Assembly (NCBI GenBank): GCA_038501195.1
Contig: JBBPUQ010000005.1
Location: forward strand, 3,472,001-3,536,000
DNA: 64,000 bases
From: Nemania diffusa
Lineage: Eukaryota > Ascomycota > Sordariomycetes > Xylariales > Xylariaceae
Reading direction: 5' to 3'
Shown piece by piece: positions 23,313 through 34,410 of this stretch (position 1 is the first letter of the stretch; every line of letters starts with the position of its first letter). Below the pieces are notes generated by a model. The model saw nothing but the letters and a program-made list of their open reading frames with translations, had not been told where the DNA came from and ran no database searches. The position numbers and the translations under genes are program-made.

Positions 23313-23960
23313 GAGCCCACCTGCATACGCCTCGATTTCATCCTACATGCGCCATAACCCCACTTAGTTTGATTATCCAAGTACTACTGCGTACTTATTT
23401 ACCTACTTACTTACCTACTATATAGCGATTACTTATTTTTACTGAATTATTTGCTATATTTATTTGATAGGTTAAAATAACAGATAAAATAATAAGTAAA
23501 GCAGTAGATAAAGCAGTAAATTAAATAATAAATGAAATAGTAAGTAAAATAATAAATAAAGTGGTAAATAAAGTAGTAAGTTAGTAGTAAATTATAATAA
23601 AAAATAAAAACAGATTTTAAAATTATAGCTAAAAAGTATAACTTGGTATAGCTTAATATAACTAAATAAGTTTAAATAAATAAATTAATTAAATAAATAA
23701 ATAAGTAAGCAAAATTATTTAAAGCTATATAGTTAAAAAAGTGGCTAAAAGTGGCTAAATAAGTAACTAAGTAAATAGTTTAGTAAGTAGCTTAGTAGGT
23801 TGAATTTTTATTTATAATATTAGTACTTTTGGTATAATTGTTCTTTTGCTAGAAATTATACCAAAAGTAGATAATGTATACAGCACTAGTACAATTGTAG
23901 TTAAATTAGGTGGGGTTATGGCACATCTAGGATAAAATCGAGGCGTATATAGGTAGGCTC
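23313..23960. mobile_element. TIR DNA element, copy B (MITE-like, RIP-affected)
   Basis: A 648-bp element beginning GAGCCCACCTGCATACGCC and ending with the inverted complement (...GGCGTATATAGGTAGGCTC). Flanks are CTAGATAG (23305-23312) and CTAGATAA (23961-23968), an 8-bp duplication with one difference. The interior is extremely AT-rich, made of TAAATAAA-like words in positions where copy A has GTGAAG-like words. No open frame is present. This G-to-A/C-to-T shift is what RIP would leave. Confidence 0.85.
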
Positions 23961-23993
23961 CTAGATAAAGCGCTAGCATTGTAAGCAAACACA

Positions 23994-24641
23994 GAGCCCA
24001 CCTGCATACGCCTCGATTTTATCCTATATATGCCATGACCCCACTTAGTTTGATTATCCAAGTACTACTGCGTACTTATTTACTTACTTACTTACTTACT
24101 ACATAGTGATTACTTATTTTTACTGAATTATTTGCTATATTTATTTGACAAGTTGAAATAACAAGTGAAATAATAAACAAAATAATAAATAAAGCAGTAA
24201 ATTAAATAATAAATGAAGTAGTAAATAAAGTAGTAAATAAAATAGTAAATAAAATAATAAGTTAGTAGTAAATTACAGTAAAAAGTAAAAATAGATTTTA
24301 AAATTATAGCTAAAAAGTATAACTTAGTATAGCTTGATGTAGCTAAATAAGTTTAAATAAATAGATTAATTAAATAAATAAATAAGTAAACAAAATTACT
24401 TAAAGCTATATAGCTAAAAAAGTGGCTAGAAATAGCTAAGTAGGTAGCTAAGTAGGTGGCTTGGTAAGTGGCTCAGTAGGTTGAATTTTTACTTACAATG
24501 CCGGTACTTCTAATATAATTGTCTTTCTGCTAGGAACTATACCAAAAGTAAGTGATGTGTACAGCACTAGTACAATTGTAGTTAAATTAGGTGGGGTCAT
24601 GGCACATCTAGGATGAAATCGAGGCGTATGCAGGTGGGCTC
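23994..24641. mobile_element. TIR DNA element, copy C (MITE-like, RIP-affected)
   Basis: A second 648-bp copy in the same orientation as copy B, 33 bp further on. It begins GAGCCCACCTGCATACGCC, and its right end GGCGTATGCAGGTGGGCTC is the exact complement of those 19 bases. Flanking direct repeats are GCAAACACA (23985-23993 and 24642-24650), a perfect 9-bp match, so it inserted on its own and is not a tandem duplicate of copy B. The interior is AT-rich and lacks coding capacity. The 9-bp duplication here against 8 bp in the other copies leaves the superfamily open between hAT and Mutator-like. Confidence 0.85.
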
Positions 24642-26482
24642 GCAAACACACTACTTAGGTCGTGTACAGCGTAGCTGAGCCAGACTCTGACGGGCAGCTG
24701 CTGCCATTTGGCGATATCAGTCTCGGCTCCTTATAGGCTATCTATTGCCTATCTAGATAGCAATCTACGTATCGACCTATCAAGGTGTCTAATTAAATCT
24801 GAGGCTCTGAATCATTTCATTACCTCCATCATCCTCTACCCACCAAAGTAGTTACTGGGTATTCACCACGACGGAAGACAATACACCCTCAGCCCTAGGA
24901 ACAGCCTAGGATCAAGAGGGGTGCCAGTCTACAAAATGACGAGAGCAGAACAAATGCATGTTTCGTCGCCACATGTTCACCCACGAGTCTCATCAGCGCC
25001 GGTTTGTCGCCGTCAGCCGCATGCCAGTCCAGTCGCACATAGAACGCACGCAGAACTTCTTCACTGACATCATCTCCGATCGTTTAAGCCACAATGGCTA
25101 TGCCTACACCCATCCATGTCCTTCTCACATGCAAGACAGGATAGACAGGTTGTGAGAAACATTGGTTCCGTCTCAACAACCATTGCATCTATGATGCGAA
25201 TGCAGCCAGCCGGCTTACCTAGTCTATGTATTAGATTTATTGGCACCCTACAACTGGCGCGCCACGTTGGGCGAGGCTGCTGGCTCTGGTTTGGCCTGCT
25301 TGGCCTGCTTACGTAGTGCCCTGTCGAGTAGGTAGGTATCACTAGGCTTTGCTCGCACATATCCTCAATGGTTTCGTTGGGGCTTCTGCTCCTGCAGGCA
25401 TCGGTATTATGCATCCTCGTCAAGGGATAGTCGTCTAATTGAGACTGTCAGTGGTACCAGCTTGGCTATTCGAGCTTCGAGCTCTGCCATTCTGTTGGGT
25501 CTGTGTAATGCCTATACTGCTCTCTTAGACGCGCGCCTTGGCAGCGATGGCTCACTTCGTCTTAGGTAGTTCGACCTCATTATGATGAATGCGCGCTGCA
25601 CTGCTGCAGAGTGTGTTCCTGTGGCTGGTTTCGCCACTGGGCAGTTGCTTGTACTCAGGTTCATCAGCATTCCAAGCTTTGGCTGTGCCGTTCCGGACAA
25701 TTTACGTTTCGGCAATTCGAGGGGCCGAGAGACCGCAAGGGATGGCGCCCATCAGCATATTCAATATTCCCCCACTGGTGAGACAATAGAATTCCATTGT
25801 GTGCAATATACGGCCCTGATTCTACTGCTTCTTGCTGAGTTCAGCATAGGTGCTCATGTTATGTGAACCACCTGTGCCATAAACCCAGTTGTGCTGCAAG
25901 CGGACATCCCCAACGGTCCACCTACCTCTCGTGACCCACTGTGGGTGCGCCTCCAGGCATGAATACGACCTATTGTTGTATACTACTTGGAAGTTATCGT
26001 GTCTACGGATTCGGCATTTTGCGGGTCGGTCGCGCTGTGTATAGATCGGCCCTTGAGTGGAGGGTGGTGGTATTATTATGGTAGGCATTTTCCAAGCTGA
26101 TAACGGACTGCTGTCTCTCAAAGGGATGGTACCGGCTCTCCGTGTTGGTCCTCTATAGGAGGAATCTTGAGAAACGTTCACATGTGTTTGAGACCCTACG
26201 CCACCTCGTCGGACCTGACATGGAATACCCGGCTACGCTGGGTGACAGCCTTACAGTACCCCTGATACGAAAGTCTATCGTCTACCAAGAGACCTCGGTC
26301 ACCGATGAACGACCAGTGATGACCGGACCAATGCCAACTGAGGGATGGCACGAAGGGGGGTGTCTCCATCCTAGAGACGTACTTTTTTTCGATCTATAGT
26401 ACCATTTTATTTTTTTTCATGTGAGACCTTGTCGTTTGGTGTTATATTTGGACACGTCCAATTGTGGCAGGAGTCCACAATG

Positions 26483-26492
26483 ATATATATAA
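26483..26492 (+). promoter_or_regulatory. TATA box of the PKS gene
   Basis: TATATATAAG lies about 80 bp upstream of the PKS ATG at 26570, the expected place for a fungal core promoter. The leader that would follow holds one minimal upstream ORF at 26524-26535 (ATG GTT TTC TAG). Confidence 0.55.
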
Positions 26493-26569
26493 GTGAAGAA
26501 TAGTCTCTTGCCGCCATTGTCTTATGGTTTTCTAGATCAATCACTTCAGTTTCGCCAATCTCCTACGTG

Positions 26570-29500
26570 ATGGCTGACCAACTATCATTTCTCCTATTTG
26601 GAGACCAGTCGTTAGACACACATGGTTTCTTGGCGGATTTTTTAAGGAGAGGGAGCCCGAGTGTCCTGTCAAGGGAGTTCCTCAAATTGGCTGGCGATGC
26701 CCTAAGAGATGAGATAGAGAACCTACCCCGGGTCCAACGGTCGAAGATGCCAAAATTTCGGACGCTTCCACAGTTGAATGCAGGATATCATGGGCAGGAT
26801 ATCAAATTCCCAGGCATTGATAGCGCCTTATTGTGTATAGCACAACTAGCACACTATATCGAGTATGTTCAACTCATCATAGCTCCCTAGCAGTCACCAA
26901 TGGTCTCTAATGCCCCAAAAGTCACTCCGAGAAGATACACGAAGATGCCACCAGGCCGGAGAATACAAAGCTCTCGGGTCTTTGCACCGGTCTATTTGCC
27001 GCAGCGGCTATTGCGACAAGCCCATCACTATCCTCGCTGATCCCCATAGCCGTCCAGGTTGTCTTGATGGCATTCCGTGTTGGCTCTCACGTGGGCTCTC
27101 TATCCGAGAGGTTAAACCCGTCGGGCGGTAAGTCGGAGAGCTGGACGTACGTGATCTCCTCTGTGAAAGAGGATGACGCAAAGAAAATACTTGCAGATTT
27201 TCATCAGTCCGAGGTAGGTTTAAGCTTTCGTAGTGGATAATTCATTTGCCGCGATCTAACAACTTCACACAGGGAATACCACAAGCGTCACAAGCATACG
27301 TCAGTGCAGTGTCGGCGAGTAACATCGCTATTTCAGGACCGCCTACCACGCTCAAGTTGTTATTCAGCCACAGCTTGTTTGAATCGAGGCCGACAGCCAT
27401 CCCCGTCTACGGGCCATACCATGCTCCTCATCTGCATGGAGAGGTCGACATCGAACAATTACTGGGTCTCAACGATGACCATGTTAGTGCCGTTCTGGCT
27501 GGTGCCGTACCACGAAGCGGTGTTATGTCTTGCGTCACGGGCCGCAACTTTTCGGAGACCGATACGAAATCGCTTTTGAAAGCCGTGGTCCACGAGATCC
27601 TCAACGAGCCCCTACATTTCCACAAGGCACTCAATGGTAGCATCAATGAGGCTCGTCATTTCACCGGATCTCGCATTCTGGTTATCCCATGCGGTCCGAC
27701 CCAGGCCGCGAGCACTCTTGCCAATCTGCTCAGGTCGGAGACGAAGTTAGAGGTAGTTCTTCGATTACCTCCTCAGGTCTCACGAGAGGGCAATGCCTCC
27801 CGTATAGGAAACCATGGGTCCACGGGGAAGTGTAAATTGGCGATTGTCGGCATAGCCGGCCGCTTCCCCGATTCCGAAAGCCTCGAAGCACTCTGGGAGC
27901 TCCTGGAGAAAGGCATCGACGCTCACCGTGTGATACCCGCTGATAGATTCCCGGTCGAGAGTCACTACGATCCAGCCGGGAAGGCTATCAACACGAGCCA
28001 TACGCCATATGGTAACTGGATCAAGAACCCTGGCCATTTTGACCCGCGGTTCTTCAACATGTCTCCCCGTGAGGCTTTTCAAACAGACCCCATGCAGCGC
28101 ATGGCCCTCATGACGGCTTACGAAGCGCTTGAGATGTCCGGGTATGTGCCCAACCGCACGCCATCAACGAGGCTTGACCGCATAGGCACCTTCTATGGCC
28201 AAACTTCGGATGATTGGCGTGAAATAAACGCCGCCCAAGAAGTCGATACGTACTACATCACAGGTGGTGTGCGAGCTTTTGGACCCGGTCGAATCAACTA
28301 TTATTTTGGTTTCAGCGGTCCCAGTCTCAACATCGACACCGCGTGTTCTTCAAGTGCAGCCGCGATGCAGGTCGCCTGCACTTCGTTGTATGCAAAGGAA
28401 TGCGACACTGCCATCGTCGGTGGACTGTCGTGCATGACCAACTCGGATATTTTCTCCGGCCTCAGTCGTGGGCAGTTCTTGTCTAAGAACAATAACTGCA
28501 ATACCTTTGACAACGATGCTGACGGCTATTGCCGAGCCGATGGGTGTGCCTCCGTTATCGTCAAGCGTCTTGATGATGCTCTAGCGGACAAGGATAACAT
28601 TTTAGCTGTTATATTAGGCACGCAGACCAACCACTCGGCCGATGCCATATCGATCACGCATCCCCATGGGCCGACACAGTCGGTACTATCCTCGTCTATC
28701 CTAGATGAAGCGGGCGTGGATCCCCTCGACGTCGACTACGTAGAAATGCACGGCACTGGTACTCAGGCTGGCGATGGAACAGAGATGGTTTCTGTCACTG
28801 ATGTTTTTGCTCCTGCCGACCGTCATCGTCCCTCTGACCGACCTCTCTATCTTGGTGCGGTGAAGTCCAATGTTGGACATGGAGAGGCTGCTTCTGGTGT
28901 CACGGCACTAGCTAAGGTGATACAGATGCTTCGGAAGAACGCTATACCACCTCACATTGGCATCAAGAAAGAAATCAACAAGACTTTCCCGAAAGATCTT
29001 AGCCAGAGAGGTGTGAACATTGCTTTCCACAAAACACCTTTCCTACGAAAGGATGGAAAGCCCCGTCGTGTCTTCATCAATAACTTTAGCGCTGCTGGTG
29101 GTAACACTGGTCTTCTGCTTGAGGATGGCCCACGGTACAAGAATGCTGGTGTTGATCCCCGCAGTCGGCACATCATTACTGTGACTGCCAAGTCGAAGTC
29201 TGCTATGATTCGAAATGCCGAGACACTCGTGAATTGGATGGAAGAAAACCCTTCAACGTCGGTTTCTCACGTAGCATACACCACGACAGCTCGCAGGATC
29301 CAGCACTATTGGCGCATGAACGTGACTGCGGGCAGTCTGGTCGAGGCTCAAGAGGCTATCAAGGAGCGCCTGAAGTCCAACTTCGTCCCTGTCTCTCCAG
29401 AGCAACCCAAGGTTGCGTTCATGTTCACTGGTCAGGGCTCGCATTACGCTGCGCTCGGAAAAGAGCTGTTTAGTCACTATTCCATCTTCCGCCAGGCCAT

Positions 29501-32500
29501 CAATGAGTATAACCAGCTCGCGCTCATCCACGGTTTCCCATCCTTCCTGGCTCTCATCGACGGCAGCGAACCCGAGGTTCAGAAGCTTTCTCCCGTGGTT
29601 GTGCAACTTGGTCTAGTTTCGTTCGAGATGGCCCTCGCCAAGCTCTGGATCTCTTGGGGGATCCAGCCAAGCGCCGTCCTTGGTCACAGCCTGGGTGAAT
29701 ACGCTGCCCTTCATGCTGCAGGAGTCCTCTCCGCAAGCGACACCATCTACCTCGTCGGTGCTCGGGCACAACTCTTGGTTGAGAAGTGCACTGCCGGTAC
29801 TCATGCTATGCTTGCAGTTCAGGGCTCTGTTGATTCCGTTACTGAGGCTCTTGAGTCTCGCACAAAACCCACGAATGTTGCTTGTATCAATGGTCCTCGC
29901 GAAACAGTACTAAGCGGTAGCTCAACGGAGATCGCCGACGTAGCCGAGCAGTTGGGTGGTGCTGGATTCAAGTGCACCCAACTGAAGGTTCCCTTCGCCT
30001 TCCACTCTGCTCAGGTTGAGCCCATCCTTGATGACTTTGAGAAGCTCGCTCGATCAGTTCAATTCCGTAGCCCTAGCGTGCCAGTCATCTCTCCCCTGCT
30101 AGGAAAACTTGTTCAGGACGAGCCCATCAACCCTGCTTACCTTCGCAATCACGCCCGAGACGCTGTCAACTTCCTTGGCGGTCTAGTCTCTGCCCAGGAA
30201 TCTGGAGTCATTGATGAAAAGACAGTCTGGCTCGAGGTCGGACCCCATCCGGTATGTGCTAATATGGTCAAGGCTGCCTTTGGCGCGTCTACTATCGCCG
30301 TTCCGTCTCTGAGGCGCAGTGAATCGCCCTACAAGACTCTTAGCTCTACCTTGTGTACTCTACACTCTGCGGGCTTGAACTTAGACTGGAATGAGTATCA
30401 TCGCGACTTTGATAGCACGGTTCGTCTCCTAGACTTGCCGGCATATTCCTTTGACCTCAAGAATTACTGGCTACAGTACACAGGAGACTGGTGTATTACA
30501 AAGAATCGTGGGGCTTCTTCCGCATCAGCTAAGGCTATCGAGGCTCCACCGAAGCCCAAGCTATCAACCACTACAGTGCAAAAGATCACCAAGGAGACTG
30601 TCGAGGGAGATATTGCAATTCTTGAAACTGAGACAGATATGACCGAGGAGAACATGCGCAAGATCTGCTCTGGACATCTCGTCAATGGCACTCCACTCAC
30701 GCCATCAACACTCTATGCGGATATGGCGATGACTATTGGCGAGTACGGTTATAAGCTCGTACGTCCTGATGCGAAGGACATCGGCGTAAACGTTGGAGAC
30801 ATGCAAGTTCCCAAGACATTGATCTTCGACGGCAAAGCTGAGAGTCAAATCTTGCGCATGTCAGTCAGAGTCAATGCTGCTGAAGGTATAGCGAACATTA
30901 GTTGGACTACTGGCGAAGGGGCCAAGAAAACGGAACATGCCGTTTGCAAAGTCGCTTTCGGTAACACGCAAGAGTGGTTAGGTGAATTTGATCGTGTCAG
31001 CTACCTCATCAAATCACGCATCGACTCCCTCAAAGCCGCAGAGGAGCGAGGAGAGGCGTCGAAGATCGGCCGTGGTCTCGCTTACAAGTTATTCACTGCG
31101 CTCGTCGACTACCATCCTCGGTATAGAGGTATGGAAAGCGTCATTCTCGACAGCACGACGTGCGAGGCGACTGCCAAGATCGTGTTCCAGACCTCTTCGG
31201 ACGAAGGCGTGTTCCACACCGCGCCTTACTGGATCGACTCGGTTTGCCACATTTCAGGTTTCATTGTAAACGCAACTGATGCTGTCGATTCTCGTGAGCA
31301 TGTCTACATCTCACATGGATGGGGTAGCATCAGGTTTGCTGAGCGTCTAGATGGCAGCAAGTCTTATCAATCCTACATTCGCATGCAGAACGTCAAGGGT
31401 ACCAAGATGATGGCTGGCGACGCCTACGTATTTGACGGCGACAGGCTCATTGGTATTGCTGGCGATGTTCGCTTCCAAGCTATTCCTCGCAAGGTCCTGA
31501 ATGTTGTTCTGCCGCCACAGGGTGCTGCCGCTTCTGCTCCCGCCAGCAGCGCTGCTCGTGCTGCCCCGGTAGCCAGGGCTACGAAAGCACCAGTCAAGGA
31601 GAAGAAGCAAATCACTGCGAAGAATCTACCAGCTGTCAACAAGAAACTCTCTAAGCGCTCAGTCGTCGCGGAGGTCATGGACATTGTCGCTAAGGAAACT
31701 GGCGTCGGCCATGACGAACTCGCAGATAACATTGCTTTCGCCGATCTTGGCGTTGACTCTCTTATGGGTTTAACTATCAGCGGCCGCCTACGAGAAGAAC
31801 TAGAGCTCAATGTTGATTCCCACGCCTTCAACGACCATTCCACTGTGGGCGCTTTTAAGAAGTTCCTTGCCCAATTTGAATCCGCTACTGCTACTGCTGA
31901 AGAGATAAGCACTGCCGGAGGAAGCGAAGACAGCGACGAAGAGGGATCTGAAGACACCAATGTCACTACGCCACTAGATGACAGCGAGAAGGGCTCGGTC
32001 AAGAATGATAGTGCCGCTGCCGAATCTGGGAACACCAGTGAGCTGCGACAGATCATTCGTGAGACTATCTGTGCGGAAATGGGTGTTGAGATCGAAGAGA
32101 TCATCGCTGCTCCCGACTTGGCTGCCCTTGGCATGGATTCCCTCATGAGTTTATCCATCCTTGGCATTCTCCGAGAGAAGACCGGTCTCAACATCCCAGG
32201 CGATCTCCTCGGGCACAATCCATCTCTCAAGGATGTCGAGAAGGCTCTTGGCGTGGAAGACAAGCCAAAGAAAGCCGCACCAATCACTAGGCCGGTTGAG
32301 ACTAAGTCAACTAAGACTGTTGTTAAGAAAGAGGCCACCACGGTCACCGTGTCGAAAACTGAGATGACAGTGGATGCCTACCCCCACCGAAAGGCTACGT
32401 CCGTGCTCCTGCAGGGCAATCACCGCACAGCAACTCGTCAACTATTCATGATACCTGATGGAAGTGGAAGTGCCACTTCTTACACTGAGATCACCGAGAT

Positions 32501-33176
32501 TGGCCCCGACATTGCTGTCTGGGGCATGTTCTCTCCTTTCATGAGGACCCCAGAGGAGTACAAGTGTGGCGTTTATGGCATGGCCACCAAATTTATTCAA
32601 GAGATGAAACGCCGCCAACCCAAGGGCCCTTATGCCGTTTCCGGATGGTCAGCTGGCGGCGTGATTGCTTATGAAATAGTTAACCAGCTCACCAAGGCCA
32701 ATGAAGAGGTATCACATCTCATCATCATCGATGCCCCCTGCCCCATCACTATCGAGCCTCTGCCGGCTGGTCTGCACGCTTGGTTCGCTGAGATTGGTCT
32801 ACTGGGCGAGGGTGACTCTGCCCAAGCCAAGAAAATCCCTCCGTGGTTGCTCCCTCATTTCGCAGCCTCGGTCACTGCTCTGTCAAACTACACCGCCGAG
32901 CCCATCGCGAAGGAGAAGTGCCCGAATGTCATGGCTATCTGGTGCGAGGATGGAGTATGCAAGGAACCTACCGATCCTCGCCCCGATCCATACCCCACTG
33001 GCCATGCTCTCTTCTTGCTAGATAACAGAACCGACTTTGGGCCGAACCGCTGGGATGAGTATCTCGAGCCCAGCAAGATGAGGTTCCGCCACATGCCGGG
33101 AAATCACTTCTCCATGATGCATGGTCAAGGCGCCAAGCACCTCGGCGCATTTATGAAAGAAGGGATTAACATGTAG
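26570..33176 (+). CDS. PKS1: Non-reducing polyketide synthase, DHN-melanin (T4HN synthase) type
   Basis: Exons 26570-26862, 26922-27213 and 27273-33176 give 2162 aa; both introns are 59 nt. Domain order is SAT (1-370, GLCTG with Cys119), KS (380-800, DTACSSS with Cys553, His688 in HGTGT, His731 in SNVGH) and AT (905-1225, Ser1001 in GHSLGEY, His1106). These are followed by PT (1300-1610, His1330 and Asp1517), ACP1 (Ser1691), ACP2 (Ser1818) and a thioesterase/Claisen cyclase (Ser1988 in GWSAGG, His2140). All catalytic residues are intact. This layout with two ACPs is that of PKS1/wA/Alb1 enzymes, which condense acetyl and malonyl units into T4HN or the heptaketide YWA1. The neighbouring reductase and Cmr1-type regulator favour T4HN. 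Exon 1 starts the SAT with MADQLSFLLFGDQS. The first exon join gives HYID/HSEK, in frame with a GTATGT donor and a CTAAT branch site. Confidence 0.95.
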
Positions 33177-34388
33177 ATTGATGACGTTCCTCGCGTCAAA
33201 TGTTCGGAGAATGTTATGAAGATATATATGAGGGTATATGGGGATTGTCGCACATGTCTGCATCCCTTATTTTCGATACATATTGGGATTCATTTTATTG
33301 ATTTAGAACAAAGGTGCTAGCAATGCGGTGGTATTAAGCCATTCAGGCGTATATAGAGATTATAGCGCTGTTGGTATTATTGTATACGAAGATCACTTAG
33401 GACATATAGGAGCAAGGCTCACTGGAGGTTCGTTCTCTCCTTTAGACATTATATCACGAACCACTCAAATTCATCGTTGTTTTTTGGATCTCAAGGTGCC
33501 CATCGTCTTCATGATATAATTCTAGCACAACCGAATAAGCTATTTTGACTCTAGGCTGAGCAAATATCTATCACTGCAACACGGACAATCGTTACGTGGT
33601 GAGTTAGGATGCCGCTGGCATATTCAACTGCAAAGATATCCTCACCATTCGCCTTACTTGTGAAAATCCCCATGGCCACCTAAACATGACGAAGCACGCC
33701 CACTTTTGCATACTAAACCAAACTTTTTACCAAGGGAGATCAAGCCCTCTCTACATTGTAGGATTAAGAATAGGGGGTCGAAAATTTATGATTCAAATAC
33801 TATCGTATCTAGTCAATCTGCCTCTTCGCACTCATCTTGTTCATTAGAGGATGGTAGCAAAGACTTGAGGGGATACGCGGATGACTTCGCAGTCAAGTCC
33901 CTTCCTCTAGAGGCATGTAGGTAGTTTAGGAGAGCTCTAGAGCGGAACAAATGCCGATTGTAGCGGGAGGAGCGCGAACACGACAGCGCGTTTCGAAGAG
34001 TGCATCGCGGGCCGCACCTCTCACTCAGATAGCGTCTCACAAGCCGCCACCACGTCGTCGAAATTACAGGGAAAATGGCTGGATGACTCGGGACCCCCAC
34101 AGCATATACATGGGAGAGGTCGTCGCTTGACGATGTGGCAAACACCCGAGAGCGCACAGCGTTTATTGCTGCTGATGTTGCTTCCCCCTCCCCACCGACA
34201 ACACCACCATCAAAAAAACGACCCTAATCAAGCCGCCGATTTCCACTTCAACCGGAGTCATGCGACGCGCAATGGCCCAAAGATCAGATTACGCAGCCAT
34301 CAATGCTTGAATCGGGGATACTTTGTGTGTGTGTCATATCCCCAAGAGGCTTGACCGGCGGCATTATAGAGACGAAGTAAAAGAATTT

Positions 34389-34410
34389 AAAAAAAAAAAA
34401 AAAAAAAAAA
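34389..34410. repeat. Poly(A) run of 22 bases
   Basis: An uninterrupted A tract; another of 18 lies at 35151-35168. No flanking duplication or retroelement sequence was recognised next to either. Confidence 0.8.

Larger units (their letters stand above)
20727..26569. other. Intergenic region between oxidase and PKS, with two TIR elements
   Basis: About 5.8 kb. Two inverted-repeat elements occupy 23313-24641. Outside them I see only small, unconvincing frames (for example 21635-21976 on minus and 25582-25866 on plus). The last 100 bp hold the PKS core promoter. Confidence 0.5.

Noticed and set aside
31424..32347. Minus-strand frame of 307 codons within the PKS
   Set aside because: Antisense to the PT/ACP region; Ser/Ala-rich translation without recognisable motifs.
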